A stretch of DNA of 53,029 bases from Arenibacter arenosicollis (GCF_014397245.1 NZ_JACLHY010000031.1:1-53029); one strand, 5' to 3'. Positions 1-10,077 are shown, counted from the first letter of the stretch. Notes: generated by a model from the sequence alone, not told the origin. Translations and numbers: made by a program.

Positions 1-57
1 TTAATTAACACCACAACAGATGCACGGCCAACAAGAGATAACAATGAGAACATATAA
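1..57 (+). CDS. 3' end of a gene cut by the window edge
   Basis: Frame 1 is open from the first base to a TAA at 55-57 and would encode 18 residues ending RDNNENI. A strong hairpin starts 8 bases later, as expected downstream of a rightward gene. The fragment is too short to assign a family. It is reported because the terminator needs an upstream rightward gene. Confidence 0.35.
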   Translation, partial: LINTTTDARPTRDNNENI

Positions 58-64
58 ATCACAA

Positions 65-94
65 AAGCTCAACGGCACTATGGCCGTTGAGCTT
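65..94 (+). terminator. Hairpin terminator after the left-edge gene
   Basis: A perfect 12-bp inverted repeat, AAGCTCAACGGC / GCCGTTGAGCTT, with a 6-base loop at 77-82. A T-rich stretch (ctattttt) lies about 10 bases further on rather than directly after the stem. A second short dyad, AACCGT-A-ACGGTT, is at 118-130. Nothing else is seen before the leftward peptidase gene ending at 292. Confidence 0.7.
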
Positions 95-291
95 AATTAA
101 CTATTTTTAATCCTATAAACCGTAACGGTTATTTAGGACTAGACATAAAATTAAATTATAGAATTTGTATGTCTGGAATAAGGTCGAGAAAATCTTATTT
201 CATTCCCTCCCTTTTTACAACACTAGATTGCATTAATCCATTCAGTAATTGACGATATAATGCTTTTTCTAAATGCTTTATCCTCCACCAA

Positions 292-2184
292 CTAACCTTT
301 CAACCAAGCTTCCCTCAGTTTGATCTGTTTATCGCTAGCCCCTTCCACAGAAACCAGCTTAACGACATTTAAGGTAGGCGTGCCAACCTTCCCAGTCAAG
401 GTAATTTCCTCATCCCCTCTTTTCACCACCATAACAATTTCCTTATCGGGATCCCAATTTATGCTCTGACCTATGAGTAATCGAATATTAACCAGATTGG
501 TCATTTTACCATCCACACTCTTAATGATATCCCCCCCTTGGGCTCCCAAATTATTGAAAAAGCTATTTAATTGAATTCCTTTCCTAACAAAAATAGCATT
601 GTCATTGGACGGGTCTACATCTATATAAGGCACCTCACCGTCAAAAAAATATCCTGTAGATTGCTCCTGTTCCGTTGTCATCAGCCCCACTTTTTCCCAA
701 TACCTATCGTAGTCTATAGGTATTTCTCCAATAACATGGTCATTGAAAAATTCTCCGATTTCCGGATATGTCATTGCAACGATTTCATCAATCAATTTGT
801 CATCCTCAAACGGCTTGGAATCTCCATATTTTCTGGAAAATTCCTTCATCAACCACAAAACACCCTTCTCCCCACCGCTTAATTCCCTAAGGTTAATATC
901 CAAAGCCATATTTATTAAAGCTCCTTTCTCATAAACGTTGGCATAATTATCCTTATAGGGCTCCTCCAAAATATTTTTGCTCATTACCGTAAAGGACATA
1001 CTATCGTCAAAGGTTTTAGACCTCTCGACCTTTTCCATAAGACGTTGATAAAAATCTTCCTCGGTAATCAACCCTTGCTGTATTTGAAAAAGATTGGCGA
1101 AATATTCGGTAGTCCCTTCATACATCCATAAGTGCATGGACATTTTGGGGTCATTAAAATCAAAATATTGTATTTCATTGGAGTGGATTGTCAAGGGAGT
1201 AACGATATGAAAAAACTCGTGGGCTACCGTGTCAAAAATTGCCTCTTCCAATCGCTCCTTAGATATTTGCTCGGGCATTACTACCACAGTAGAAGTATGG
1301 TGCTCCAATGCTCCAAAACCTGTGGCATCATTATCATCCATATTGGAAAGATAGAGGATTATGGTATAATGTTTTGTACTGTTGATTTCTCCCAAAAATG
1401 CCTTTTGCGCCCTCATCATTTTCTCCATTCCCGCCTTTAAACTAGCGGCAGTAAAATGACCATTGGGAGAATAAACACTTAAGGTTACCGCAATATCGTT
1501 CACTTGAAATGTTTCCGTACTGGGTTTAGAGTACATTATTGGGTTATCAATAACCTCAAAATAACGATTGGCCATATAAAAATCTGTTTCCGGCTTATTT
1601 ACATCCTGAATTCCCTTAGTTAAGGAAGTTACCGGCTCCAATCCATCAGGCGCCGTAATTTCCAATGAATACGGTATTTCCTCCAATCCCTCAAAGTAGC
1701 CTACAAAACCATGGAGGTTCAACATAAAATTCTTGCCCTTAAGAATATTGGTACCGGCAGGTGAAAAGACATGCTCATCAACCTCCGTCTCGGTATCATA
1801 GGTGTCGTTTACCCAATAATCAATTTTATCCAAGTCCTTGGCATTGATAACCCTCCAAGTATTATCATCCAACTTTTCTACTTGTAACTCCCCGCCCTTG
1901 TAATCCAGAGCCTTGAATTGTTCTATGTATTTTCCATAATTATCGTCGCTGTAGGTGCCAGGCACTGTCTTAGGAATAAAAAAAGAAATTGTGTCCCTAG
2001 TAAAGACGCCTGGATCTAAAACCACATTTACCTTATCCTCTACAACATTGATTAAATCGATTTTCGCAATAACCGAAGTCTTATCTGCAGATGCCAATGT
2101 CTTTGTTGAACCACATGCTTGGAGCATTAAAATTGCAACTCCAAATAACCATAAGTTTTTAAATAACCTTAATCTGTTCGTCAT
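292..2184 (-). CDS. M61-family metallopeptidase with PDZ domain, lipoprotein
   Basis: Zinc aminopeptidase of the M61 (glycyl aminopeptidase-like) family, 630 aa, predicted to be anchored as a lipoprotein. The start at 2184 (ATG, MTNRLRLF) is preferred over an in-frame TTG at 2190. Residues 1-24 form a lipoprotein signal ending LMLQAC. An N-terminal beta domain is followed by the catalytic domain with GALEHHTS, the zinc motif HEFFH (about 322-326) and the third-ligand region YEGTTEYFA. A C-terminal PDZ domain spans about 520-600 (GAQGGDIIKSVDG). It is divergent from pyrH and monocistronic. Function in peptide scavenging or envelope quality control is inference; family membership is secure. Confidence 0.9.
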   Translation of the reverse strand: MTNRLRLFKNLWLFGVAILMLQACGSTKTLASADKTSVIAKIDLINVVEDKVNVVLDPGVFTRDTISFFIPKTVPGTYSDDNYGKYIEQFKALDYKGGELQVEKLDDNTWRVINAKDLDKIDYWVNDTYDTETEVDEHVFSPAGTNILKGKNFMLNLHGFVGYFEGLEEIPYSLEITAPDGLEPVTSLTKGIQDVNKPETDFYMANRYFEVIDNPIMYSKPSTETFQVNDIAVTLSVYSPNGHFTAASLKAGMEKMMRAQKAFLGEINSTKHYTIILYLSNMDDNDATGFGALEHHTSTVVVMPEQISKERLEEAIFDTVAHEFFHIVTPLTIHSNEIQYFDFNDPKMSMHLWMYEGTTEYFANLFQIQQGLITEEDFYQRLMEKVERSKTFDDSMSFTVMSKNILEEPYKDNYANVYEKGALINMALDINLRELSGGEKGVLWLMKEFSRKYGDSKPFEDDKLIDEIVAMTYPEIGEFFNDHVIGEIPIDYDRYWEKVGLMTTEQEQSTGYFFDGEVPYIDVDPSNDNAIFVRKGIQLNSFFNNLGAQGGDIIKSVDGKMTNLVNIRLLIGQSINWDPDKEIVMVVKRGDEEITLTGKVGTPTLNVVKLVSVEGASDKQIKLREAWLKG

Positions 2185-2386
2185 TTTCAATTGATTTTAT
2201 TTATTGTAGGTCCCAGAAAAGCTAAAAGCCCCAATGTGAGCATAGGCCAACATATAGCATTTAACCTATATAAATTAATGGAACTCCAGTATTTGACACA
2301 AGATTATAAAAATTATTCTACCTTCCCATGTCCATTATGAAATAATTAAGGATACATGAATCGTCCAGCGCAAGACGCTTCATAAA

Positions 2387-2404
2387 TATTTTTGATTATT
2401 TTTG
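2387..2404 (+). promoter_or_regulatory. Possible pyrH promoter -7 elements
   Basis: Two overlapping matches to the Bacteroidota -7 consensus TAnnTTTG, TATTTTTG at 2387-2394 and at 2397-2404, lie 23-33 bases before the pyrH ATG. No clear TTTG -33 element is present at the usual spacing, so the call rests on the -7 motif and position only. Confidence 0.35.
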
Positions 2405-2426
2405 CTTCAAATTAATCAACATCAGG

Positions 2427-3134
2427 ATGCAATATAAAAGAATACTTTTAAAACTCAGCGGGGAAGCCTTAATGGGAACAAAGCAGTATGGGATAGACGG
2501 GCAACGTCTATCTGAATATGCCGAGGAGATCAAAGAAGTGGTAGACAAGGGTATAGAAGTAGCTATTGTTATTGGTGGAGGTAATATTTTTAGGGGTTTG
2601 GCCGGAGCCAGCAATGGAATGGACCGGGTACAAGCCGATCATATGGGCATGTTGGCCACCGTAATAAATGGATTGGCCCTACAAAGTGCTTTGGAATTAA
2701 AGGGAGTACAAACCAGGCTACAATCTGCCATAAAAATAAATGAGGTAGCAGAACCTTTTATCAGAAGACGCGCAATGCGACATTTGGAAAAAGGCAGAGT
2801 GGTCATATTCGGAGGTGGTACAGGCAACCCTTATTTTACCACAGATTCGGCTGCTGTACTTCGAGCCATAGAAATTGAGGCCGATGTAATTTTAAAAGGC
2901 ACCAGGGTTGACGGGATTTATACCTCCGACCCAGAAAAGGACAAAACAGCCACAAAATTCGATACCATCACCTTTAAAGATGTATTGACGAAAGGTCTTA
3001 AGGTTATGGACACAACGGCCTTTACCTTAAGTCAGGAAAACGAATTGCCCATTGTGGTTTTTGATATGAACAAAAAAGGAAACCTCATGAAATTGGTTTC
3101 CGGAGAAAATATAGGAACGGTCGTAAATCTATAG
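2427..3134 (+). CDS. pyrH: UMP kinase
   Basis: Bacterial UMP kinase (amino-acid-kinase fold, hexameric, cytosolic) phosphorylating UMP to UDP in pyrimidine biosynthesis. At 235 aa it has the normal family length. The N-terminal [11 protein letters not shown], the glycine-rich [10 protein letters not shown], and the nucleotide-binding region [15 protein letters not shown] are all present. It is followed 43 bases later by frr, the usual bacterial pairing, so the two are probably cotranscribed. The tsf-rpsB genes often found upstream are absent; the upstream neighbour is a divergent peptidase gene. Confidence 0.97.
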   Translation: MQYKRILLKLSGEALMGTKQYGIDGQRLSEYAEEIKEVVDKGIEVAIVIGGGNIFRGLAGASNGMDRVQADHMGMLATVINGLALQSALELKGVQTRLQSAIKINEVAEPFIRRRAMRHLEKGRVVIFGGGTGNPYFTTDSAAVLRAIEIEADVILKGTRVDGIYTSDPEKDKTATKFDTITFKDVLTKGLKVMDTTAFTLSQENELPIVVFDMNKKGNLMKLVSGENIGTVVNL

Positions 3135-3177
3135 TTTTGGCACTATTTGTGTTAAATCAATTTAAAAAAAATAGCAT

Positions 3178-3732
3178 ATGAACGAAGATATTAAGTTTAT
3201 ACTGGACACTACCAAGGAAGGAATGGATAGCGCCATAGCCCACTTGGAAAAAATGTTTATAAAAATTAGGGCTGGAAAAGCAAGTCCCGTAATGTTATCC
3301 AGTGTAATGGTGGAATATTACGGTTCCCCCACCCCTTTATCCCAAATTGCAAATGTGAATACTCCCGATGCCCGAACCTTGTCCGTTCAGCCCTGGGAAA
3401 AAAACATGCTACACGAAATTGAAAAAGCTATAATGAACGCCAATCTTGGATTTAATCCTATGAACAATGGCGATTTCGTAATTATCAACGTACCTCCCCT
3501 AACGGAGGAACGCAGGAGAGATTTGGTAAAACAGGCAAAAGCGGAAGCAGAGGATGCCAAAATCGGTGTTCGTAATGCAAGGCAGGAAGCCAACAAGGAA
3601 ATAAGGGGCTTAGAAGTGTCAGAAGATTTACAAAAGAATGCTGAAGGCGATGTACAAGCGCTTACGGATAAATATATAAGAAAGATCGACGCCTTCCTTG
3701 AAGCCAAAGAAGCTGAAATTATGAAGATATAA
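3178..3732 (+). CDS. frr: Ribosome recycling factor
   Basis: Releases ribosomes from mRNA after termination together with EF-G. At 184 aa it matches the family. The helical start is followed by the typical IRAGKASPVMLSSVMVEYYG, a middle domain (TLSVQPWEKNML, GFNPMNNGD), and the long C-terminal helix region (PPLTEERRRDLVKQAK). Second gene after pyrH, ended by a strong palindromic terminator. No anomalies are visible. Confidence 0.97.
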   Translation: MNEDIKFILDTTKEGMDSAIAHLEKMFIKIRAGKASPVMLSSVMVEYYGSPTPLSQIANVNTPDARTLSVQPWEKNMLHEIEKAIMNANLGFNPMNNGDFVIINVPPLTEERRRDLVKQAKAEAEDAKIGVRNARQEANKEIRGLEVSEDLQKNAEGDVQALTDKYIRKIDAFLEAKEAEIMKI

Positions 3733-3751
3733 TCATCAAAAATTACTATTC

Positions 3752-3783
3752 TTAAAAGAGCGACCAATTGGTCGCTCTTTTAA
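3752..3783 (+). terminator. Terminator after frr
   Basis: A perfect 32-base palindrome: 16-base arm TTAAAAGAGCGACCAA and its exact complement, centre between 3767 and 3768. The A-run before and T-run after the GC stem allow termination in both directions. It closes the pyrH-frr unit 19 bases after the stop. Confidence 0.9.
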
Positions 3784-4035
3784 TATCCACAAACTATTTG
3801 CCCATTTAAAATATAATATACCAGTAGTCTACCCTACAGGTTTAATGTTAGGTCTGCACCACATCCTTATAACCAACTATTTAGTGCATGCTTTCTAGGA
3901 ACAATAACAATCATTCTCTACCTTTGCGCTCGAATAATTTTAGGATTCAATAAGCGGCTCTACAATTGGGATGGCTTATTGCATTTAACGGTTTACATGC
4001 CCAAAAAGGCATTTTAAAATAAGACGTTTCACTAG
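3784..4035 (+). promoter_or_regulatory. Promoter and structured leader of the RND exporter gene
   Basis: TACCTTTG at 3919-3926 matches the Bacteroidota -7 consensus and would give a leader of about 100 nt before the ATG at 4036. The leader holds an exact 8-bp inverted repeat CAATAAGC/GCTTATTG (3948-3955 and 3974-3981). A second hairpin, ATGCC...GGCAT (3997-4012), is followed by TTTT. No -33 TTTG is evident. Nothing else is seen between the frr terminator and the gene. Confidence 0.4.
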
Positions 4036-6438
4036 ATGGTTGCAAAGTTAACGCGAGGATTTTGGGCAAAAATAGCAAGGATAATACTCAGGAACAGAAT
4101 TCTAATTCTAGTCCTTTTAGCCATCATGACTATCTTCATGTCCATGCAATGGGACAAAATGAGGTTTTCCAATTCACAGGCCAATCTCTTGCCGGACCAT
4201 CACCCAGTAAATCTGGAATACCTTTCTTTTTTAGAACAATTTGGAGAGGAAGGCAATGTTGTTGTTATTGCGGTTAAGGACAGTTCACTATTTTCCCCTG
4301 AAAAATTTAACCGCTGGAACAAGCTCAGCAAACAATTGGGAGCATTCCCTGAGGTAGATTTTGTTTTATCTACAGACAACCTACAAGAGCTCATAAAGGA
4401 CACTGTAAAGCAAGAATTTGTTATGCGGCCTTTTTTAAAGAAAGCTCCAAAAACCAAAAAGGAGGTAGACAGTTTAACCAATCACCTTTTTAACAACCTA
4501 CCCTTTTATGACAATCTTATCTACAACAAAAAAACACATACCATACGTAGTGTAATTTATTTGGATAAAGATATCGTTAACACCTCTGTACGTAAAGATT
4601 TTATACTGGAAGACCTATCCACTTTGGTCAAAAATTTTGAAAAGGAAACAAACCTGGATGTCCATATTTCCGGAATGCCGTACATAAGGACCATGAACTC
4701 CCAGAACATCATTGATGAAATAGGGAAATTTATCCTAGCGGCACTTGGAGTTACCTCTTTAATTTTCTTTTTCTTTTTTAGAAGTTTTAGGGCGACGATT
4801 ATTTCCATGTTCGTGGTGATTATTGGGGTTATGTGGGCTTTTGGAATTTTAGGCCTACTACAATATGAAATTACAGTACTAACTGCACTTATTCCACCAT
4901 TAATAATTGTAATTGGTATTCCCAACTGTATCTTCCTCATAAACAAATACCAACAAGAAGTAAAGAAGCACGGTAACCAGGCATTATCATTACAACGTGT
5001 AATCTCAAAAATTGGCAATGCTACCTTAATGACCAATGTTACTACCGCTTCCGGTTTTGCGACATTTATTATAACGGACAGTAAATTACTTAAAGAGTTC
5101 GGCATTGTAGCCTCTATAAATATTATTGGAATATTTGTGCTTTCCTTATTGATAATTCCAATTATCTATAGTTTTATGAAGCTTCCAAAAGACAAGCATC
5201 TGAAACACTTAAACACCAAGTGGATAGAAACTTTTGTGAGCTGGATGGAAAGCATTGTTCGGGATAGAAGGATTGCGGTTTATATTGTTTCCATTGCCCT
5301 TTTGGTAGCCAGTATTATTGGAATTTATCAAATAGATATTTCGGGAAGTCCCATAGAGGATATGCCAAAAAAGGCTGAATTTTTTCAGGACATCCGATTT
5401 TTCGAACAAGAGTTTGATGGAATAATGCCCGTAGAAATTGTGGTGGACACCAAAAGACCCAAAGGGGTCCTAAAACCGTCCACTCTAAAAAAAATGGATG
5501 AATTGGGAACAGTAATTCATGAGATCCCTGAACTATCCAGACCGGTTTCCGTAGTAGACCTAGTTAAATATTCCAAACAGGCCTTTTACAATGGCATCCC
5601 AAAATATTATCAACTCCCTACTTCCCAGGAGAATACTTTTATCATGGATGTGGCCAGAAAATCTGCGGATAACGGCAATCTCCTAAGTAGTTTTGTGGAT
5701 AGCACAGGACAAGTAGCCCGGATGACCACCTATATGAGGGACGTAAAAACATCCCGAATGGAAATTATCGAGGCAAAACTAAGGGAGAATATTGATAAAA
5801 TATTTCCGCAGGATAGGTATAAGGTTACCATGACCGGAAGTGCCCTCCTATTTTTAAAGGGGACCAAATATTTGGTAAAAAACCTGATTATGTCCTTAGC
5901 TTTGGCTATTGGCTTAATTGCCCTCTTTATGGCCTATCTGTTTAGATCGTTTAGAATGATAGTCATTTCCTTGATACCAAACCTATTACCTTTGGTAATA
6001 ACGGCAGGTGTCATGGGATTCGTGGGCGTGCCTATAAAGCCCTCTACCATCTTGGTATTTAGCATCGCCTTCGGAATTTCGGTGGACGACACCATACACT
6101 TCTTGGCAAAATATAGGCAGGAACTCATAGCCAACCACTGGAGAATAAAGAAATCGGTCTATGCAGCATTGAGAGAAACCGGAGTAAGCATGTTTTACAC
6201 CTCCATTGTCCTTTTCTTTGGTTTTTCGGTATTTGTTATTTCAAGTTTTGGAGGAACGGTAGCTTTAGGGGCCTTGGTTTCCGCTACCTTATTATTCGCT
6301 ATGCTGGCCAACCTAATCCTATTGCCCTCACTACTGCTTTCACTAGAAAGAAGCATAGCCAACAAACAGGTACTTAAAAAACCGCAAATAGACATTCTCC
6401 CCAAGGAAGAATTAACTATCACGGACAAGGAAGAATAA
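4036..6438 (+). CDS. RND-superfamily (MMPL-type) exporter
   Basis: Inner-membrane transporter of 800 aa with the duplicated RND topology: one N-terminal transmembrane helix (about 18-37), a large periplasmic loop (about 45-220), five or six helices (about 230-370), then a second helix (about 405-425), a second loop and the final helix bundle (about 625-775). The sequence FGISVDDTIHFLAKYRQEL is the conserved helix-4 region of the second half. Members export lipids, hopanoids or other hydrophobic compounds; the substrate here cannot be read. It stands alone between frr and asnS with its own structured leader, and no membrane-fusion or outer-membrane partner gene is next to it, unlike HAE-type efflux operons. 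Confidence 0.88.
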   Translation: MVAKLTRGFWAKIARIILRNRILILVLLAIMTIFMSMQWDKMRFSNSQANLLPDHHPVNLEYLSFLEQFGEEGNVVVIAVKDSSLFSPEKFNRWNKLSKQLGAFPEVDFVLSTDNLQELIKDTVKQEFVMRPFLKKAPKTKKEVDSLTNHLFNNLPFYDNLIYNKKTHTIRSVIYLDKDIVNTSVRKDFILEDLSTLVKNFEKETNLDVHISGMPYIRTMNSQNIIDEIGKFILAALGVTSLIFFFFFRSFRATIISMFVVIIGVMWAFGILGLLQYEITVLTALIPPLIIVIGIPNCIFLINKYQQEVKKHGNQALSLQRVISKIGNATLMTNVTTASGFATFIITDSKLLKEFGIVASINIIGIFVLSLLIIPIIYSFMKLPKDKHLKHLNTKWIETFVSWMESIVRDRRIAVYIVSIALLVASIIGIYQIDISGSPIEDMPKKAEFFQDIRFFEQEFDGIMPVEIVVDTKRPKGVLKPSTLKKMDELGTVIHEIPELSRPVSVVDLVKYSKQAFYNGIPKYYQLPTSQENTFIMDVARKSADNGNLLSSFVDSTGQVARMTTYMRDVKTSRMEIIEAKLRENIDKIFPQDRYKVTMTGSALLFLKGTKYLVKNLIMSLALAIGLIALFMAYLFRSFRMIVISLIPNLLPLVITAGVMGFVGVPIKPSTILVFSIAFGISVDDTIHFLAKYRQELIANHWRIKKSVYAALRETGVSMFYTSIVLFFGFSVFVISSFGGTVALGALVSATLLFAMLANLILLPSLLLSLERSIANKQVLKKPQIDILPKEELTITDKEE

Positions 6439-6491
6439 TCCATTTATTAAAATATTTTTTACCTGGAATATACAGGTATATACTCAATTTA

Positions 6492-6516
6492 TATTTTTGC
6501 AAAAAGGCTATCTTTG
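6492..6516 (+). promoter_or_regulatory. Possible asnS promoter -7 elements
   Basis: TATTTTTG (6492-6499) and TATCTTTG (6509-6516) both match TAnnTTTG. The second lies 24 bases before the ATG at 6541. Its last three bases are the TTG that a naive reading would take as the asnS start, which argues against that longer start. Confidence 0.4.
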
Positions 6517-6540
6517 CCACTTAATTTAGAAGGAATTAAA

Positions 6541-7974
6541 ATGAATACAATTAGCGTAAAAGAGCTATTATCTGCCGATCATTTACACCAGGAGGTCACT
6601 GTTAATGGTTGGGTAAAAACCTACAGAAGCAATAGATTTATTGCCTTGAACGATGGATCTACCATAAACAATATACAGTGTGTAGTAAATTTTGAGGAAT
6701 TTGATGAAAATTTACTTAAACAAATAAATACCGGAGCGGCACTTGGAATAAGTGGTACGTTGGTGGAAAGTCAAGGGAAAGGACAATCCTTGGAAATACA
6801 GGTTAAGGAAATAAAGGTACACGGGGGAGCAGATCCGGAAATCTACCCGATTCAACCTAAAAAACACTCCTTGGAGTTTTTGAGGGAGAAGGCACATCTT
6901 AGAGTACGAACAAATACGTTTGCGGCCATTATGAGGGTACGCTCTGCACTCTCTTTTGCTGTACATCAATATTTTCAGAAAAATGGATTTTTTTACGTTC
7001 ATACCCCAATAATTACAGGTTCGGATGCGGAAGGAGCTGGAGAAATGTTCAGAGTATCTACCTTGGACAATAAAAAACCGCCCTTGACAGAAAAGGGAGA
7101 AGTAGATTATAAGGAAGATTTCTTTGGAAAAGAAACCAATTTAACGGTATCCGGACAATTGGAAGCAGAAACTTATGCTATGGGATTGGGAAAAGTTTAC
7201 ACCTTTGGCCCTACCTTCAGGGCAGAAAACTCCAATACATCCAGACATTTGGCCGAATTTTGGATGATCGAACCTGAAGTAGCCTTTAATGACCTGGACG
7301 CCAACATGGATTTGGCAGAAGATTTTATTAAGGAAGTAATTAAGTACGCCTTGGAAAATTGTTTGGAGGACCTACAATTCTTGGAACAGCGATTATTGGA
7401 CGAAGAAAAAAGCAAACCACAGGCGGAACGAAGTGAGATGCCATTGATCGAAAAACTAAAGTTTGTTTCGGACAATACCTTTAAGCGTGTAACCTATACG
7501 GAAGCCATAGATATATTAAGAAACAGCAAGCCGAATAAAAAGAAACAGTTTAAATATCTTATCGACGAATGGGGAGCAGATCTCCAAAGCGAACATGAGC
7601 GTTACTTGGTGGAGAAACATTTTAAATGTCCTGTAATATTATTTGATTATCCTGCTAAAATAAAGGCTTTTTATATGCGTTTAAATGAGGATGGCAAAAC
7701 GGTTAGGGCCATGGACATACTTTTCCCTGGAATTGGCGAAATAGTAGGTGGATCGCAACGTGAGGAGCGTTTGGACATCCTATTGGAGAAGATACAGGCA
7801 CTAGGTATTGACGAAAAGGAACTTTGGTGGTATTTGGACCTTAGGAAATTTGGATCTGCCGTTCATAGTGGCTTTGGACTTGGTTTTGAAAGGTTGGTAC
7901 TGTTTGCAACGGGAATGGGGAATATTAGGGATGTAATACCATTCCCAAGAACGCCTCAAAATGCCGAATTCTAA
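6541..7974 (+). CDS. asnS: Asparaginyl-tRNA synthetase
   Basis: Class IIb aminoacyl-tRNA synthetase charging tRNA-Asn, cytosolic. The 477-aa protein starting MNTISVKELL is chosen; a TTG 27 bases upstream sits inside a promoter-like motif. An N-terminal OB-fold anticodon-binding domain (about 15-105) is followed by the class II core with motif 2 (GPTFRAENSNTSRHLAEFWM) and motif 3 (GFGLGFERLVLF). A central insertion (about 270-330) is common in this family. Direct charging by AsnRS is therefore available, but whether tRNA-dependent amidation also operates cannot be seen. Confidence 0.97.
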   Translation: MNTISVKELLSADHLHQEVTVNGWVKTYRSNRFIALNDGSTINNIQCVVNFEEFDENLLKQINTGAALGISGTLVESQGKGQSLEIQVKEIKVHGGADPEIYPIQPKKHSLEFLREKAHLRVRTNTFAAIMRVRSALSFAVHQYFQKNGFFYVHTPIITGSDAEGAGEMFRVSTLDNKKPPLTEKGEVDYKEDFFGKETNLTVSGQLEAETYAMGLGKVYTFGPTFRAENSNTSRHLAEFWMIEPEVAFNDLDANMDLAEDFIKEVIKYALENCLEDLQFLEQRLLDEEKSKPQAERSEMPLIEKLKFVSDNTFKRVTYTEAIDILRNSKPNKKKQFKYLIDEWGADLQSEHERYLVEKHFKCPVILFDYPAKIKAFYMRLNEDGKTVRAMDILFPGIGEIVGGSQREERLDILLEKIQALGIDEKELWWYLDLRKFGSAVHSGFGLGFERLVLFATGMGNIRDVIPFPRTPQNAEF

Positions 7975-8014
7975 TCATTATTCTTTAACTTTATAGGAAA
8001 GATTATCAATTTTT

Positions 8015-9472
8015 ATGCTTAAACAACACCTACAGTTTAAATTATCGCAGAAATTATCTCCACAACAAATACAGTTGATGAAGTTGATTCAATTGCCTAC
8101 GCAAGCGTTTGAACAACGACTAAAACAAGAATTGGAGGAAAACCCTGCTCTTGAAACTGGAAAGGAAGAAGGTGAAACTCAGGAGGATGAATTTGATGAT
8201 CTTTACGATAACGAAACCGATAGCGAAAATATCAGTGCCGAAGATATCAATATAGATGATTATTTAAGCGATGACGAAGTTCCGGATTACCGTACACAAG
8301 CCAATAACTACAGTGCCGATGACGAAGAGAAAAGTGTACCTTATGCCGCTGGAATTTCTTTTAATCAATACCTAATAAATCAATTAAACACGATCTATTT
8401 AACCGATGAGGAATGGTCCATTGCCGAATTCCTGGTAGGTAGTGTGGATGAAAGTGGATATATAAGAAGGCCGCTTACGGACATCATGGACGATTTGGCA
8501 TTTACCCAAAATATATACACCGAAGAAAAGACCATTGAAAAAGTATTGCGCATAGTTCAAGATCTTGACCCGGCGGGTGTAGCCGCAAGAACCTTGGAAG
8601 AATGTCTTCTTATTCAATTAAAGAGAAAAGAAGTAACTCCCAGTATTGAATTGGCGATAGTATTATTGGAGAAATCCTTTGAACAGTTCACCAAAAAGCA
8701 CTATCAAAAACTAATTCAGAAACACAATATTACAGAGGAACAGTTAAAGGATGCCATATCCGAAATAGAGCGCTTAAATCCCAAACCAGGCGGTTCATAT
8801 TCAGGAAATAACAGAACTGTGGAGCACGTGGTCCCCGATTTCACCATTCGAATCGTGGATGGAGAATTAGAGCTCACCCTAAATGGAAGAAATGCTCCTG
8901 AACTACATGTTTCAAGGGAGTACAACAACATGCTGGAAGGGTACAAAAATTCCAAGGAAAAATCCAAGTCCCAGAAGGACACCGTAATGTTTATTAAGCA
9001 AAAGCTGGATTCCGCCAAATGGTTTATTGATGCCATTAGACAACGCCAGCAAACGCTCTACATTACCATGAACGAAATCATGGAATACCAAAAGGAATAT
9101 TTTCTTACGGGAGATGAACGCAAACTGCGACCTATGATCCTAAAGGACATAGCTGATGGAATCCACATGGACGTATCCACAGTTTCCAGGGTAGCCAATA
9201 GCAAATACGTTGACACTCCCTATGGAACAAAGTTGATCAAGGACTATTTTTCAGAATCCATGAAAAATGATCAGGGAGAGGATGTTTCCACAAAAGAAAT
9301 AAAAAAGATATTGGAGACTGTCATTGGCGAAGAAACCAAGAAAAAACCGCTAACAGACGACAAACTGGCGGCCATCTTAAAAGAAAAGGGTTACCCTATT
9401 GCCAGAAGAACAGTAGCAAAATATAGGGAACAGTTGGATATTCCTGTGGCTAGGTTGAGAAAACAGATTTAA
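8015..9472 (+). CDS. rpoN: RNA polymerase sigma-54 factor
   Basis: Alternative sigma factor recognising -24/-12 promoters and needing AAA+ activators. 485 aa. Region I at the N-terminus is glutamine- and leucine-rich (LSQKLSPQQIQLMKLIQLP), followed by an acidic linker (about 50-110), the core-binding domain, a helix-turn-helix region (DIADGIHMDVSTVSRVANSK) and the C-terminal RpoN box ARRTVAKYREQL (about 463-474). No sigma-54 activator gene is in the window. Its stop codon overlaps the next ATG by one base, so the two are translationally coupled. Confidence 0.97.
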   Translation: MLKQHLQFKLSQKLSPQQIQLMKLIQLPTQAFEQRLKQELEENPALETGKEEGETQEDEFDDLYDNETDSENISAEDINIDDYLSDDEVPDYRTQANNYSADDEEKSVPYAAGISFNQYLINQLNTIYLTDEEWSIAEFLVGSVDESGYIRRPLTDIMDDLAFTQNIYTEEKTIEKVLRIVQDLDPAGVAARTLEECLLIQLKRKEVTPSIELAIVLLEKSFEQFTKKHYQKLIQKHNITEEQLKDAISEIERLNPKPGGSYSGNNRTVEHVVPDFTIRIVDGELELTLNGRNAPELHVSREYNNMLEGYKNSKEKSKSQKDTVMFIKQKLDSAKWFIDAIRQRQQTLYITMNEIMEYQKEYFLTGDERKLRPMILKDIADGIHMDVSTVSRVANSKYVDTPYGTKLIKDYFSESMKNDQGEDVSTKEIKKILETVIGEETKKKPLTDDKLAAILKEKGYPIARRTVAKYREQLDIPVARLRKQI

Positions 9473-10077
9473 TGCGACTATTCCTAAAGATTACATCTTA
9501 CCTACTACACCCGCTTTTTATTCCATTTGCAGGCACCATAGCCTATTTTTTGATTACTCCCAAGTACAGTCCGCTGGAAGTGCAGAGCGGCAATATCTTG
9601 CCCATATTTATATTGACCATTATTATTCCTATAATTTTTTATTTGATCTTACGAAACCTGGGGATTGTCAGTTCCATTTTCATGCCAAATCTCCAAGAAA
9701 GGAAATACCCACTTTACATTAGCCTAGGACTGCTTTTAATGGTCTTGCTGAAGGTTATCCCCAACAACTTTACCATAGAGCTGCATTACTATTTTTTAGG
9801 CCTTATAGCCGGCCTATTTAGCGCACTGGTATTACTTTTTTTAAACTTTAAGTGTAGTATGCATCTATTGGGCATGGGCAGCCTCTTAATGTTCCTTATA
9901 AATCTGAGCATTCACTTTGAGATCAACATCACCATTGCCATTAGCATAGTGACATTACTTTGCGGCCTAGCAGCCACATCCCGACTTTACTTAAACGCCC
10001 ATACCAAAGCTGAAGTGATAATTGGTTTTGCCATAGGCCTATTGACCCAATTATTCACTATTAAATATTGGTTATAA
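9472..10077 (+). CDS. Multipass membrane protein of unknown function
   Basis: A 201-aa very hydrophobic protein with about six transmembrane segments (roughly 8-28, 43-62, 78-93, 102-125, 130-150, 155-200). The C-terminal pattern RLYLNAHTKAEVIIGFAIG resembles the third motif of PAP2-type phosphatases (R...H...E). The other PAP2 signature residues are not evident, so enzymatic activity is uncertain. It starts on the last base of the rpoN stop codon (TAATG). It converges with, and overlaps by 6 bases, the leftward gene ending at 10072. Confidence 0.7.
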   Translation: MRLFLKITSYLLHPLFIPFAGTIAYFLITPKYSPLEVQSGNILPIFILTIIIPIIFYLILRNLGIVSSIFMPNLQERKYPLYISLGLLLMVLLKVIPNNFTIELHYYFLGLIAGLFSALVLLFLNFKCSMHLLGMGSLLMFLINLSIHFEINITIAISIVTLLCGLAATSRLYLNAHTKAEVIIGFAIGLLTQLFTIKYWL

